10,444 nucleotides of DNA from Thermoplasmata archaeon. Lineage in GTDB: Archaea; Thermoplasmatota; Penumbrarchaeia; Penumbrarchaeales; EX4484-36. This document shows positions 1 to 6,020 of the stretch, in pieces. Position 1 is the first letter of the stretch; the number at the start of each line of letters is the position of its first letter. Location of the stretch: contig JAGHBW010000085.1 in assembly GCA_021160765.1 (NCBI GenBank), positions 1-10,444 on the forward strand, given 5' to 3'. The position numbers and the translations under genes were made by a program. The notes under the pieces are model-generated. The model saw only the letters and a program-made list of their open reading frames with translations, searched no databases and was not told the DNA's origin.

Positions 1-881
1 GCGAGGGAGAGGGCTCTAGCCACGTCAAGGCCATGTCTCAAACCCCCGGTGGCGATGAGAGGAATCCCCACGGAGGCGCGGACTAAACTAACGGGAGTGG
101 GGATCCCCCAGTCCCAGAACACCTTCGCGATGTGTGCCTTGACGTCATCCCCTGCCTCAAGCGCCCTGTAATATTCAACAGCCGAAAAGGAGGTTCCAGA
201 AAGACCACCCACATCAATCCCCTTCACACCTGCCTTCTTGAGGAGAAGGGCGGTATCTCTTGAGATTCCAGCACCTGTCTCCTTAACAACAATGGGCACC
301 TCTTTGGCTAGTTCTTTTAACCTCTCTGTAGCACCCTCTGTTCTTCTATCTCCCTCGGGCTGAACAAACTCTTGAAGGAAGTTTAAATGAATTGCTAAAA
401 TATCAGCCCCCACCATCTCCATGGCCTCCCTTGCCTCCTCCACCCCAAAAGGTTTTCCATCTCCCTGGTCAAGAAACTGCGGCATCCCCAGATTGGCTAG
501 GACAAGAGGTGGTGAGTAATCTTTGACCACCTCAAAGGACCCCCTTAAACTCCGGTCCAGTATGGCTGCTCTCTGAGAGCCCACCCCCATGGCTATACCA
601 AGGTCACTGGCCACCCGTGCTATGTTCTCGTTTATATGGGTTACACTGGGTGAGCCACCAGTCATGGCGGATATTATTATGGGGGCGGAGAGCTTTTTTC
701 CAAAGATCTCCGTTGTCAAATCCACCTCATCCACGTTCACCTCTGGAAGCGCTCTATGTACAAGATAGACGTCATCCCAATAATTCCTTGAGGAGGAGAC
801 GTCCTCGTTTATACATATCCGGAGGTGGTCCTCCTTTCTCTCCTGGTGGACCTCCTTCACGTTTCTGCCCTTGCTTTTCAT
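1..881 (-). CDS. fni: Type 2 isopentenyl-diphosphate delta-isomerase (3' end outside window)
   Basis: FMN- and NAD(P)H-dependent enzyme interconverting isopentenyl diphosphate and dimethylallyl diphosphate in the cytosol, the last step before prenyl chain synthesis. Read by hand on the minus strand, the first 293 residues are present; the family is usually about 350-370, so the C-terminus is missing. Family landmarks: HLRICINEDV near residues 19-28, the flavin-site SAMTGG at 71-76, HLNFLQEFVQPEGDR in the middle, KETGAGIS, and TGGLRHG at 278-284 (phosphate/FMN binding). The usual GGT of the DVxGxGGTSF segment is SGT here (DVGGLSGTSF), a mild variant. The ATG at 881 has a strong GGGGTGAT ribosome binding site (894-887) five bases upstream that overlaps the kinase stop region. 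The gene lies 14 bp after isopentenyl phosphate kinase, the enzyme making its substrate, so the two are probably co-transcribed. Confidence 0.96.
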   Translation of the reverse strand, partial: MKSKGRNVKEVHQERKEDHLRICINEDVSSSRNYWDDVYLVHRALPEVNVDEVDLTTEIFGKKLSAPIIISAMTGGSPSVTHINENIARVASDLGIAMGVGSQRAAILDRSLRGSFEVVKDYSPPLVLANLGMPQFLDQGDGKPFGVEEAREAMEMVGADILAIHLNFLQEFVQPEGDRRTEGATERLKELAKEVPIVVKETGAGISRDTALLLKKAGVKGIDVGGLSGTSFSAVEYYRALEAGDDVKAHIAKVFWDWGIPTPVSLVRASVGIPLIATGGLRHGLDVARALSL

Positions 882-895
882 TCGTTATCACCCCA

Positions 896-1753
896 TTAAA
901 TAATCCTTGATGCTCTCTCACTCCTTCCTTTAAGTTCCTTTAGCAGTGCACCATCCTCCCCATCAGTGTAGACAACCTCCACCCCTTTTTTGGAAAGGTG
1001 TATTCCAACACTCAGTTTGAGGAATATCCCCCCAGTTACATCTGCAACTCTCTTCTCATCCTCCAGAACTAAATTTGTGAGGGAGATGAGAAGCTTTTCT
1101 GCCTCATCTGGGTTCATTTTCTTAATGTAATTTCCATTCTCATTTCTTATGCCTCTCTCACTCATCACGAATATTATTTTCACCGCATATCCCTTCTTTA
1201 AGGCTTCTTCTGCTGCTGCCCGGATGAGGTGATCACCAGAGACCACAGAGTAAGCAAGCACTGGGTCTTCTATAAGATCCCCCATAGTAACTGGAATAAG
1301 ACCTCTTAAGGCACTCTCTGTTAGTTTGAGGTGTGTGATGTTTAAGCTGCGTCCAGGTTTTGGTTCGCCCTCCCATGTTGCGGAGGGGTATGGGGGGTGC
1401 GAGTACGCAGGTAAGCCCAGATCGGTGAGAGACTTTAAAACCTCCATATGTAGCTCTCTCACCTCCCTGTGCACCTGTGCTATCCCTGGAAGATCTTCAC
1501 TACCGATAACCCTTCCCATTCTATCCCCTCCCACCACCCCCATTCTCTTAGCGCCACTATGACCAAAACTTCCAGCACCGTGCACGAGTATCAGAGCGTC
1601 ATCGCCCCTCACATCCCACCACTCCCTAATCTGCTGGGCTAGGCTCTTTAAAGAGGGTCTGTCCACTTTCATCTCTCCCCCTTTATCCGTAATTCTTGAG
1701 CCTCCCAGCTTGACCAGGTAAAGTGTCATCTGAAGGGAGATGGAGAATTCCAT
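896..1753 (-). CDS. ipk: Isopentenyl phosphate kinase
   Basis: Amino-acid-kinase-fold enzyme that phosphorylates isopentenyl phosphate with ATP to give isopentenyl diphosphate, the final step of the archaeal alternative mevalonate pathway. Visible motifs, counted from the ATG at 1753 (285 residues): VKLGGS at 14-19 (ATP phosphate loop and lysine), HGAGSFGH at 58-65 whose last His corresponds to the family's catalytic histidine, VTMGD at 155-159, SGDHL at 172-176, and DVTGG near 238-242. An upstream TTG/ATG extension to 1783 is open, but I choose 1753 because GAAGGAG (1766-1760) lies six bases before it. A later ATG at 1729 (MTLYLVKLGGS) matches the usual family N-terminus but has no ribosome binding site. 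The start is 1 bp after the stop of the methyltransferase gene, implying translational coupling, and the isomerase follows directly. Confidence 0.95.
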   Translation of the reverse strand: MEFSISLQMTLYLVKLGGSRITDKGGEMKVDRPSLKSLAQQIREWWDVRGDDALILVHGAGSFGHSGAKRMGVVGGDRMGRVIGSEDLPGIAQVHREVRELHMEVLKSLTDLGLPAYSHPPYPSATWEGEPKPGRSLNITHLKLTESALRGLIPVTMGDLIEDPVLAYSVVSGDHLIRAAAEEALKKGYAVKIIFVMSERGIRNENGNYIKKMNPDEAEKLLISLTNLVLEDEKRVADVTGGIFLKLSVGIHLSKKGVEVVYTDGEDGALLKELKGRSERASRII

Positions 1754-1754
1754 A

Positions 1755-2369
1755 TTAAACTCCTTCCCCCAAGGGCTTGACAAGGTAAAGGTAAAGCCTC
1801 TCCCAGCCCATGTCAGTGGATTTAAGGAGGTGGAAAGAGAGATTGGGATATGCTTCCATCAACCTCTCCGGGCGGTTCATGGAGGAGATAACAATTAGTA
1901 CAACAGAATCATCTTTCATATGGTAAGGGAGAGATGATAGGAATAGGCGTATAACCCCAGTCCCATCATTACCTCCCCCCTCAACTGCCAATTTTTCAAA
2001 TATAGGTATCTCCTCATTTCCGGGGAGGTATGGGGGATTGAATGCGATGACGTCAAAAGTTGCACCGGAGGAGTTGAAAAACTCCTCCGGCAGAATTATA
2101 TTGGCATCACCACCCGCCCTCTTTATGTTCTCAAGAGCACATTTAACAGCATTCGGGTTAACATCTGATATGAACACCTCATACCCCTTGAGAAAGGCCG
2201 CAACAGATGCCATTCCTGCCCCCACGCCCATTTCAAGAAAGGTTTTTCCATTTCCCTCTGGGAGGAAATCTAGAACACCATCCACAAGGAGGAAGGAGTC
2301 CTCTGCCGGACGATATACACCATCGCACACCGCAACGAGTATTCCTCGGTAATGCTCCTTTTTCACCAA
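1755..2369 (-). CDS. HemK2/PrmC-like protein-glutamine N5-methyltransferase
   Basis: Class I SAM-dependent methyltransferase of the HemK2/Mtq2 group. Eukaryotic and archaeal relatives methylate the glutamine of the GGQ loop in the class I translation release factor; that substrate is inferred here. Over 204 residues one sees VYRPAEDSFLL (18-28, typical of HemK2 N-termini), the SAM-binding loop EMGVGAG (46-52), the acidic SD after strand 2 (68-69), the catalytic NPPYLP at 111-116, and GGGNDGTGVI (131-140), all normal for the family. There is no ATG start: the reading frame opens with TTG (2369) or GTG (2366), and an in-frame stop lies just upstream at 2384-2382. No Shine-Dalgarno precedes them, while an AT-rich box lies about 26 bp upstream, suggesting a leaderless transcript. 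It is first in an operon with isopentenyl phosphate kinase and isomerase, an unusual place since this gene often sits near ksgA. Confidence 0.9.
   Translation of the reverse strand: MVKKEHYRGILVAVCDGVYRPAEDSFLLVDGVLDFLPEGNGKTFLEMGVGAGMASVAAFLKGYEVFISDVNPNAVKCALENIKRAGGDANIILPEEFFNSSGATFDVIAFNPPYLPGNEEIPIFEKLAVEGGGNDGTGVIRLFLSSLPYHMKDDSVVLIVISSMNRPERLMEAYPNLSFHLLKSTDMGWERLYLYLVKPLGEGV
1760..1766 (-). promoter_or_regulatory. Ribosome binding site of isopentenyl phosphate kinase
   Basis: GAAGGAG on the minus strand lies six bases before the ATG at 1753 and inside the last codons of the upstream methyltransferase gene. It decides between three in-frame start candidates for the kinase. Confidence 0.7.
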
Positions 2370-2376
2370 TGGTGAA
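2362..2376. repeat. Perfect 15-bp inverted repeat in the hemK2/ubiA divergent region
   Basis: TTCACC-AAT-GGTGAA has six-base arms around a three-base centre. Its centre (2369) coincides with the TTG/GTG start of the methyltransferase and with the transcription start predicted from the TATA-like box. On the other side it lies just upstream of the plus-strand box. The position suits a dyad operator; no cognate regulator is visible in the window. Confidence 0.5.
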
Positions 2377-2386
2377 GGACTCTAAC

Positions 2387-2400
2387 AAAATAAATAAATT
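2387..2400. promoter_or_regulatory. Shared TATA-like box of divergent hemK2 and ubiA transcripts
   Basis: AAAATAAATAAATT is the only strongly AT-rich block between the divergent genes. Read on the minus strand it is TTTATTTATTTT, close to the archaeal TATA consensus. Its centre (2394) is about 26 bp from the TTG/GTG starts at 2369/2366 on the minus side and about 32 bp from the ATG at 2426 on the plus side. Both transcripts would thus be leaderless or nearly so. This is inferred from spacing only. Confidence 0.5.
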
Positions 2401-2425
2401 ACCTACATCCCTTTTCCAACCCTCC

Positions 2426-3400
2426 ATGTGCGCTAAAATATACCCGAAGGACCCCTGGGAGAAGGCAGAATACGTTCCGGTGAGAATAAGGGCCTTAATA
2501 GATCTAGTGAGGCCATTCACCCTTCTTCCACCCCTCATCGGTGGAATGGCTGGTGCTATTATGGCTCTAGCTAAAGAAGGCACATTAGAGAGCATATCCT
2601 TCACAGGCACCTACCCCTTTATAACACTCTCCCGACCAGTTCTATATCCACTTTTAACGGGAGTCTCTGCTCTCGTCTTTATGAACGCTGCCTCAAATGT
2701 TTTAAACCAGGTTTACGACATTGACATAGATAGGATAAACAAGCCCTATCGCCCTCTTCCTTCTGGGATTTACACCCGTGAAGAAACACTCTGGATAGCG
2801 GTCTTTCTCTACCTCTTCTCCTTCTGGAGGGCTGCTATTGTGGGCAGGACCTTCTTCTTTATGATCCTCTTAATAGCCCTTTTTACCATCATTTACTCTG
2901 TTCCCCCCCTGCGGCTGAAAAAAAGGCTGTGGATATCCAATATCTCAATTGCTCTTCCCCGGGGGATGCTGGGAATCGTCGCATCCTGGTGCATATTCGG
3001 TAACATTACGGACCCAACCCCTTGGGCAATCGGGGCAGTTATGGCGATATACCTTGTGGGCTCCACTACGACCAAAGATTTAACGGATGTGGAGGGGGAC
3101 AGGAAATATGGGGTTAGAACTCTTCCAGTGGTGTACGGCAAAAAAAAGGCAATTTATTTATCGCTCCCCTTTTTCCTCCTCCCGTCTCTCGCCACACTCT
3201 TTTTCGTACAGAAAGGGCTTCTTCCAGATAAAGCATTTTATCTGGGCCTTATTCTTTTACCTTGGGGCACATGGGTCGCTTATCTCCTGGCCAGGGAGGG
3301 GGATAGACCAGACGAACACTTTGAAAACTCCCCCGCCTGGAGGCACATGTATATAATGCTGATGGGAATGCAGGTGGGGTTCCTATTCTCACTGTTGTGA
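2426..3400 (+). CDS. UbiA-family membrane prenyltransferase
   Basis: Integral membrane enzyme that transfers a prenyl chain from a prenyl diphosphate to an acceptor. From the ATG at 2426 it has 324 residues. Both Mg-diphosphate motifs are intact: N94-D98-D102 (NQVYDIDID, followed by NKPYRPLPSG) and D218-D221-D225 (DLTDVEGD). Hydrophobic stretches near residues 31-50, 72-92, 122-160, 171-192, 202-213, 242-262, 271-288 and 308-324 fit the eight- to nine-helix family fold. Candidate acceptors include geranylgeranylglyceryl phosphate (archaeal lipid synthesis) or a quinone precursor; sequence alone does not choose. Divergence from the IPP-forming genes agrees with isoprenoid use. Upstream starts exist (ATG 2369 adds 19 polar residues), but they precede or overlap the putative TATA box, so 2426 is preferred. 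Pus10 follows 9 bp later. Confidence 0.87.
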   Translation: MCAKIYPKDPWEKAEYVPVRIRALIDLVRPFTLLPPLIGGMAGAIMALAKEGTLESISFTGTYPFITLSRPVLYPLLTGVSALVFMNAASNVLNQVYDIDIDRINKPYRPLPSGIYTREETLWIAVFLYLFSFWRAAIVGRTFFFMILLIALFTIIYSVPPLRLKKRLWISNISIALPRGMLGIVASWCIFGNITDPTPWAIGAVMAIYLVGSTTTKDLTDVEGDRKYGVRTLPVVYGKKKAIYLSLPFFLLPSLATLFFVQKGLLPDKAFYLGLILLPWGTWVAYLLAREGDRPDEHFENSPAWRHMYIMLMGMQVGFLFSLL

Positions 3401-3409
3401 GGGCTCTCC

Positions 3410-4723
3410 ATGGAAAGGATTAACGTTGAAAGGATTATGGAATTGGCATCTGAGGGGCTCTGCGACCGATGTCTGGGCAGGCTCTTTGGCCGGGCAGGAA
3501 CTGGCCTGAGCAATCAGGAGAGGGGCAGATCTCTCAGGATATCCTTCACCCTGCTTCTTGAAGAGGTGGTTGAGAGCAACGTAACGGGAAAGAAGCGGGA
3601 GAGGATTCTTGAAATCCTTAAACACCTTCCTGCAAGCCATTACTATGAGAAAGAAGAGAAGTGCAAGCTCTGTGAGGGACTCATGGATTCATTGGATAAA
3701 ATGGTTGACCTGGTTTTGAAATCCGCGAAAACCGTGGAGTTTGAGACCTTCCAGATAGGAACAAGGGTCTCGGAAGAGATCCGAGAGAGGGAGGAGGAGA
3801 TCTGGAGGAAATACGGCCTCAAGACTCCTGAGCCGATAGGAAAGGAGATAAATAGAGAGGTGGGAAAGAGGTTTTCAGAGATAACCGGTGCAGAGTACAG
3901 CAAGGATAAGCCAGACGTGGTGTTCATTCTGGACACCGAGTTTCTTTCCGTTGAAATGGTTATCGCGCCTCTTTTCATAAAAGGGAGATATAGAAAACTG
4001 AAAAGGGGCATTCCTCAGACGCACTGGCCCCATAAGGCGTGTGGTGGAAGAGGGTGTCCAGAGTGCAACTTTACGGGAAAACAATACCCCACATCAGTGG
4101 AGGAGATTATAGGGGAGGTGATGAAAGACGAAGCTGAGGCAGTCAATTACAAACTTCATGGGATGGGCAGGGAGGATGTAGACGCTCTTATGCTAGGCAG
4201 TGGAAGGCCATTTGTAATGGAACTATCCTCACCCAGGAAGAGAAAACTGGACCTGAAGGCGCTGGAAGAGAGAATAAATAAAAGTGCCCAGGGAATGGTA
4301 GAAGTAGAAGGTCTTGAATACTCCTCCAGGGAGGACGTACAAAGGTACAAATCTGTGAGGGGAAAGAAGACCTATCGTGTAAGAATAAGATCTCTTCAAG
4401 GCGAGATTCCAGAAGAAAAACTTAAAAAGGTATTGTCCCTTCTGCCCTCCTCGCCTATCAGACAGCGCACACCGAACAGGGTCGCGCACCGAAGGGCGGA
4501 CAAGGTGCGGGTCAGGAGGGTGTACAGGGCAGAGGTGGAGGATGTAAAGGGTGAGGTGGCAACTCTCACGATTGTGGGGGAAGGGGGGCTCTACATCAAG
4601 GAGCTGGTACATGGGGACGGTGGCAGGACAATACCTTCCATCGCATCTGCGCTATCAATGCCCCTTGAGGTGCTTGAACTGGATGTGCTGGATGTGGAGG
4701 CAGAAGACGAGAAGGAGGAATAA
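3410..4723 (+). CDS. pus10: tRNA pseudouridine synthase Pus10 (tRNA positions 54/55)
   Basis: Archaeal Pus10 makes pseudouridine 55, and in many species 54, in the T-loop of tRNA. The 437-residue protein has the N-terminal zinc-binding cysteines LCDRCLGR (C18, C21) and CKLC (C85, C88), a THUMP-like region up to about 200, and a third cysteine group CGGRGCPEC (C211, C216, C219) before FTGKQYPTSVEEIIG. The catalytic domain carries GREDVDALMLGSGRPFVME, where D256 of the GRED motif aligns with the pseudouridine synthase nucleophile, and ends with RQRTPNRVAHRRADKVR near residues 348-364, a Pus10 signature. Length is normal. The ATG at 3410 has a GTGAGGG site overlapping the ubiA stop. The gene heads the conserved Pus10-L21e-RpoF-DUF655 run; L21e starts two bases after its stop. 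Confidence 0.96.
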   Translation: MERINVERIMELASEGLCDRCLGRLFGRAGTGLSNQERGRSLRISFTLLLEEVVESNVTGKKRERILEILKHLPASHYYEKEEKCKLCEGLMDSLDKMVDLVLKSAKTVEFETFQIGTRVSEEIREREEEIWRKYGLKTPEPIGKEINREVGKRFSEITGAEYSKDKPDVVFILDTEFLSVEMVIAPLFIKGRYRKLKRGIPQTHWPHKACGGRGCPECNFTGKQYPTSVEEIIGEVMKDEAEAVNYKLHGMGREDVDALMLGSGRPFVMELSSPRKRKLDLKALEERINKSAQGMVEVEGLEYSSREDVQRYKSVRGKKTYRVRIRSLQGEIPEEKLKKVLSLLPSSPIRQRTPNRVAHRRADKVRVRRVYRAEVEDVKGEVATLTIVGEGGLYIKELVHGDGGRTIPSIASALSMPLEVLELDVLDVEAEDEKEE

Positions 4724-4725
4724 AG

Positions 4726-5028
4726 ATGGTGAAGAGGTCCAAGGGGTTCCGGGTAAGGACAAGGAGGATCCTCCGTAAATCTCCCAGACAAAGGGGAATG
4801 CCGCCCATAACTACCTTCCTTAAAACATTTGAGGTGGGGGAAAAGGCTGCCATAGTTCTTGAACCCTCATCCCAGAAGGGTATGCCACACCCCAGATATC
4901 ACGGAATGATAGGGGAGGTTGTGGGCAGAAGAGGTAATGCCTATCTGGTCAAGGTAAGGGTTGGGAGAACAAAGTTTAAGATCCTCATTGCAAGGCCAGA
5001 GCACCTTAAAAAAGTGAAAAACTCTTAG
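4726..5028 (+). CDS. rpl21e: 50S ribosomal protein L21e
   Basis: Large-subunit ribosomal protein shared by archaea and eukaryotes. The 100-residue protein is basic and shows the expected order: an N-terminal arginine-rich tail (SKGFRVRTRRILRK), then FEVGEKAAIVLEPSSQKGMPHPRYHG, then a small SH3-like barrel (MIGEVVGRRGNAYLVKV) and a closing RPEHLK. Length matches the family. The ATG at 4726 is preceded by GGAGGAATAAAG formed from the last codons and stop of pus10, with a two-base gap between genes, so translation is probably coupled. A new promoter follows the stop codon. Confidence 0.98.
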   Translation: MVKRSKGFRVRTRRILRKSPRQRGMPPITTFLKTFEVGEKAAIVLEPSSQKGMPHPRYHGMIGEVVGRRGNAYLVKVRVGRTKFKILIARPEHLKKVKNS

Positions 5029-5044
5029 GGCCCCTTCAAAAACC

Positions 5045-5053
5045 TTTTATATA
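5045..5053 (+). promoter_or_regulatory. TATA box of the rpoF-DUF655 transcript
   Basis: TTTTATATA preceded by AAAAACC (purine-rich, BRE-like) lies in the 64-bp gap after L21e. Spacing of about 25 bp puts the transcription start near 5075-5080, leaving a short leader before the start at 5093. RpoF and DUF655 can therefore be transcribed independently of pus10-L21e. Confidence 0.65.
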
Positions 5054-5092
5054 CCCCTTAAGAATACGCTTTTTAAAGGAGTTTAAGGAGGA

Positions 5093-5440
5093 ATGGATTT
5101 GGAGAACCCACAGGATTATCTGACCCCTGCTGAAGTTGCGAAGATACTCAGGGAGATCGTGGAGAAGGGCAGGGAGAAGGGGGAGGAGGAGACCTTTGAG
5201 ATAAGGGCTGCCCTTGAGCATTCTGAGAAGATCAGTAGAATAGATGAAAAGAGGGCTAAAAAGCTTATAGAGGAGTTGTTGAAGTTTGAGAGGATTACGC
5301 CCCTTCATGCTTTTAAGATCATTGAGCTCATGCCCAGAGATGAGGCAGAGTTGCGGCCTATTTTTGCAAAAGAGAGGTTTGAGCTAACCACAGAGGATTT
5401 GAAGGCAATTCTTGGGGTTATAGATAAATATCGTGAATGA
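5093..5440 (+). CDS. rpoF: DNA-directed RNA polymerase subunit F (Rpb4)
   Basis: Archaeal RpoF pairs with RpoE (Rpb7) to form the stalk of RNA polymerase, which binds nascent RNA and helps open the promoter. The 115-residue, mostly helical, highly charged protein has the family pattern: LTPAEVAKILREIVEKGRE near the N-terminus, EHSEKISRIDEKRAKKLIEELLKFERITPLHAFKI-type helices in the middle, and the HRDC-like end with IIELMPRDEAELRPIFAKERF, then LTTEDLKAILGVIDKYRE. Identity also rests on its place between L21e and DUF655. The start is not certain: the GGAGG at 5087-5091 is only one base from the ATG at 5093, while the TTG at 5099 has a seven-base spacing; an earlier GGAG at 5078-5081 is eleven bases away. 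Confidence 0.93.
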   Translation: MDLENPQDYLTPAEVAKILREIVEKGREKGEEETFEIRAALEHSEKISRIDEKRAKKLIEELLKFERITPLHAFKIIELMPRDEAELRPIFAKERFELTTEDLKAILGVIDKYRE

Positions 5441-5459
5441 GATATACCTTTCAATTAAT

Positions 5460-5466
5460 GGAGGGG
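5460..5466 (+). promoter_or_regulatory. Ribosome binding site of the DUF655 gene
   Basis: GGAGGGG lies five bases before the ATG at 5472. It supports that start over the GTG at 5433, which is open in frame but would overlap the rpoF stop and lacks a site of its own. Confidence 0.65.
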
Positions 5467-5471
5467 CCCGC

Positions 5472-6020
5472 ATGGAGGAATACGCCTATGTGCTAGACTA
5501 TCTCCCACAGGGATTACCTGATATGAAGAAGTTTCATAGGGAGCCGATAGTCTACGCCATAGGCGAGAAAGAGTTCAAGATTCTGGAGATGGTCCCCCGG
5601 GATGAGGCTGACTTCGTTATAGGTGAGAGGGTTTATGTGGGGAAGGAGATGGAGAAAAGGGATAAGATAAAGGCGGTGAAGAGGAGGATCTCCTACGAAG
5701 ACCTCACCCACGCAGCCAAGGAGGAACTTCAATACGTCCTGGAGGACATAGTTAGAAAGCAGGAGGAGAGGTTTGTGGAGTTTTTCAACACCGCCCAGCC
5801 AATAACCACCCGCCTCCACTCCTTGGAGCTTCTCCCCGGGCTCGGTAAAAAGACCATGTGGGCTATCCTAGAAGAGAGAAAGAAGAGACCTTTCTCTTCC
5901 TTTACAGACATCTGCGAGAGGGTCTCCACACTGCGTCATCCTGAAAAACTCATAGTCAAGAGGATCATTCACGAGCTTGAAAACCCCAAGGAGAAATACA
6001 GGATATTTGTAAGGAGCTAG
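5472..6020 (+). CDS. DUF655 family protein with helix-hairpin-helix motifs
   Basis: Conserved archaeal protein of unknown biochemical function, probably nucleic-acid binding. The 182-residue product starts MEEYAYVLDYLPQG, the typical family N-terminus, which together with the GGAGGGG site supports the ATG at 5472. Residues 1-60 form a beta-rich part with FKILEMVPRDEADFVIGERVYVGK. Residues 61-105 are charged and helical. Residues 115-170 hold the helix-hairpin-helix region LELLPGLGKKTMWAILEERKKRPFSSF followed by a second helical pair, resembling DNA- or RNA-binding HhH domains. In many euryarchaea it sits between rpoF and ksgA, so a role in ribosome or transcription biology has been guessed from context. 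Here rpoF precedes but ksgA is missing. The stop TAG shares its bases with the stop of convergent hef. Confidence 0.93.
   Translation: MEEYAYVLDYLPQGLPDMKKFHREPIVYAIGEKEFKILEMVPRDEADFVIGERVYVGKEMEKRDKIKAVKRRISYEDLTHAAKEELQYVLEDIVRKQEERFVEFFNTAQPITTRLHSLELLPGLGKKTMWAILEERKKRPFSSFTDICERVSTLRHPEKLIVKRIIHELENPKEKYRIFVRS

Noticed and set aside
617..910. Plus-strand open frame antisense to the isomerase gene
   Set aside because: Its translation is low-complexity and proline/arginine-rich, while the opposite strand has clear isomerase motifs.
2207..2425. In-frame upstream extension of the UbiA prenyltransferase gene
   Set aside because: It runs antisense through the methyltransferase gene, would place the start before the only TATA-like box, and adds polar residues not expected before the first membrane helix.
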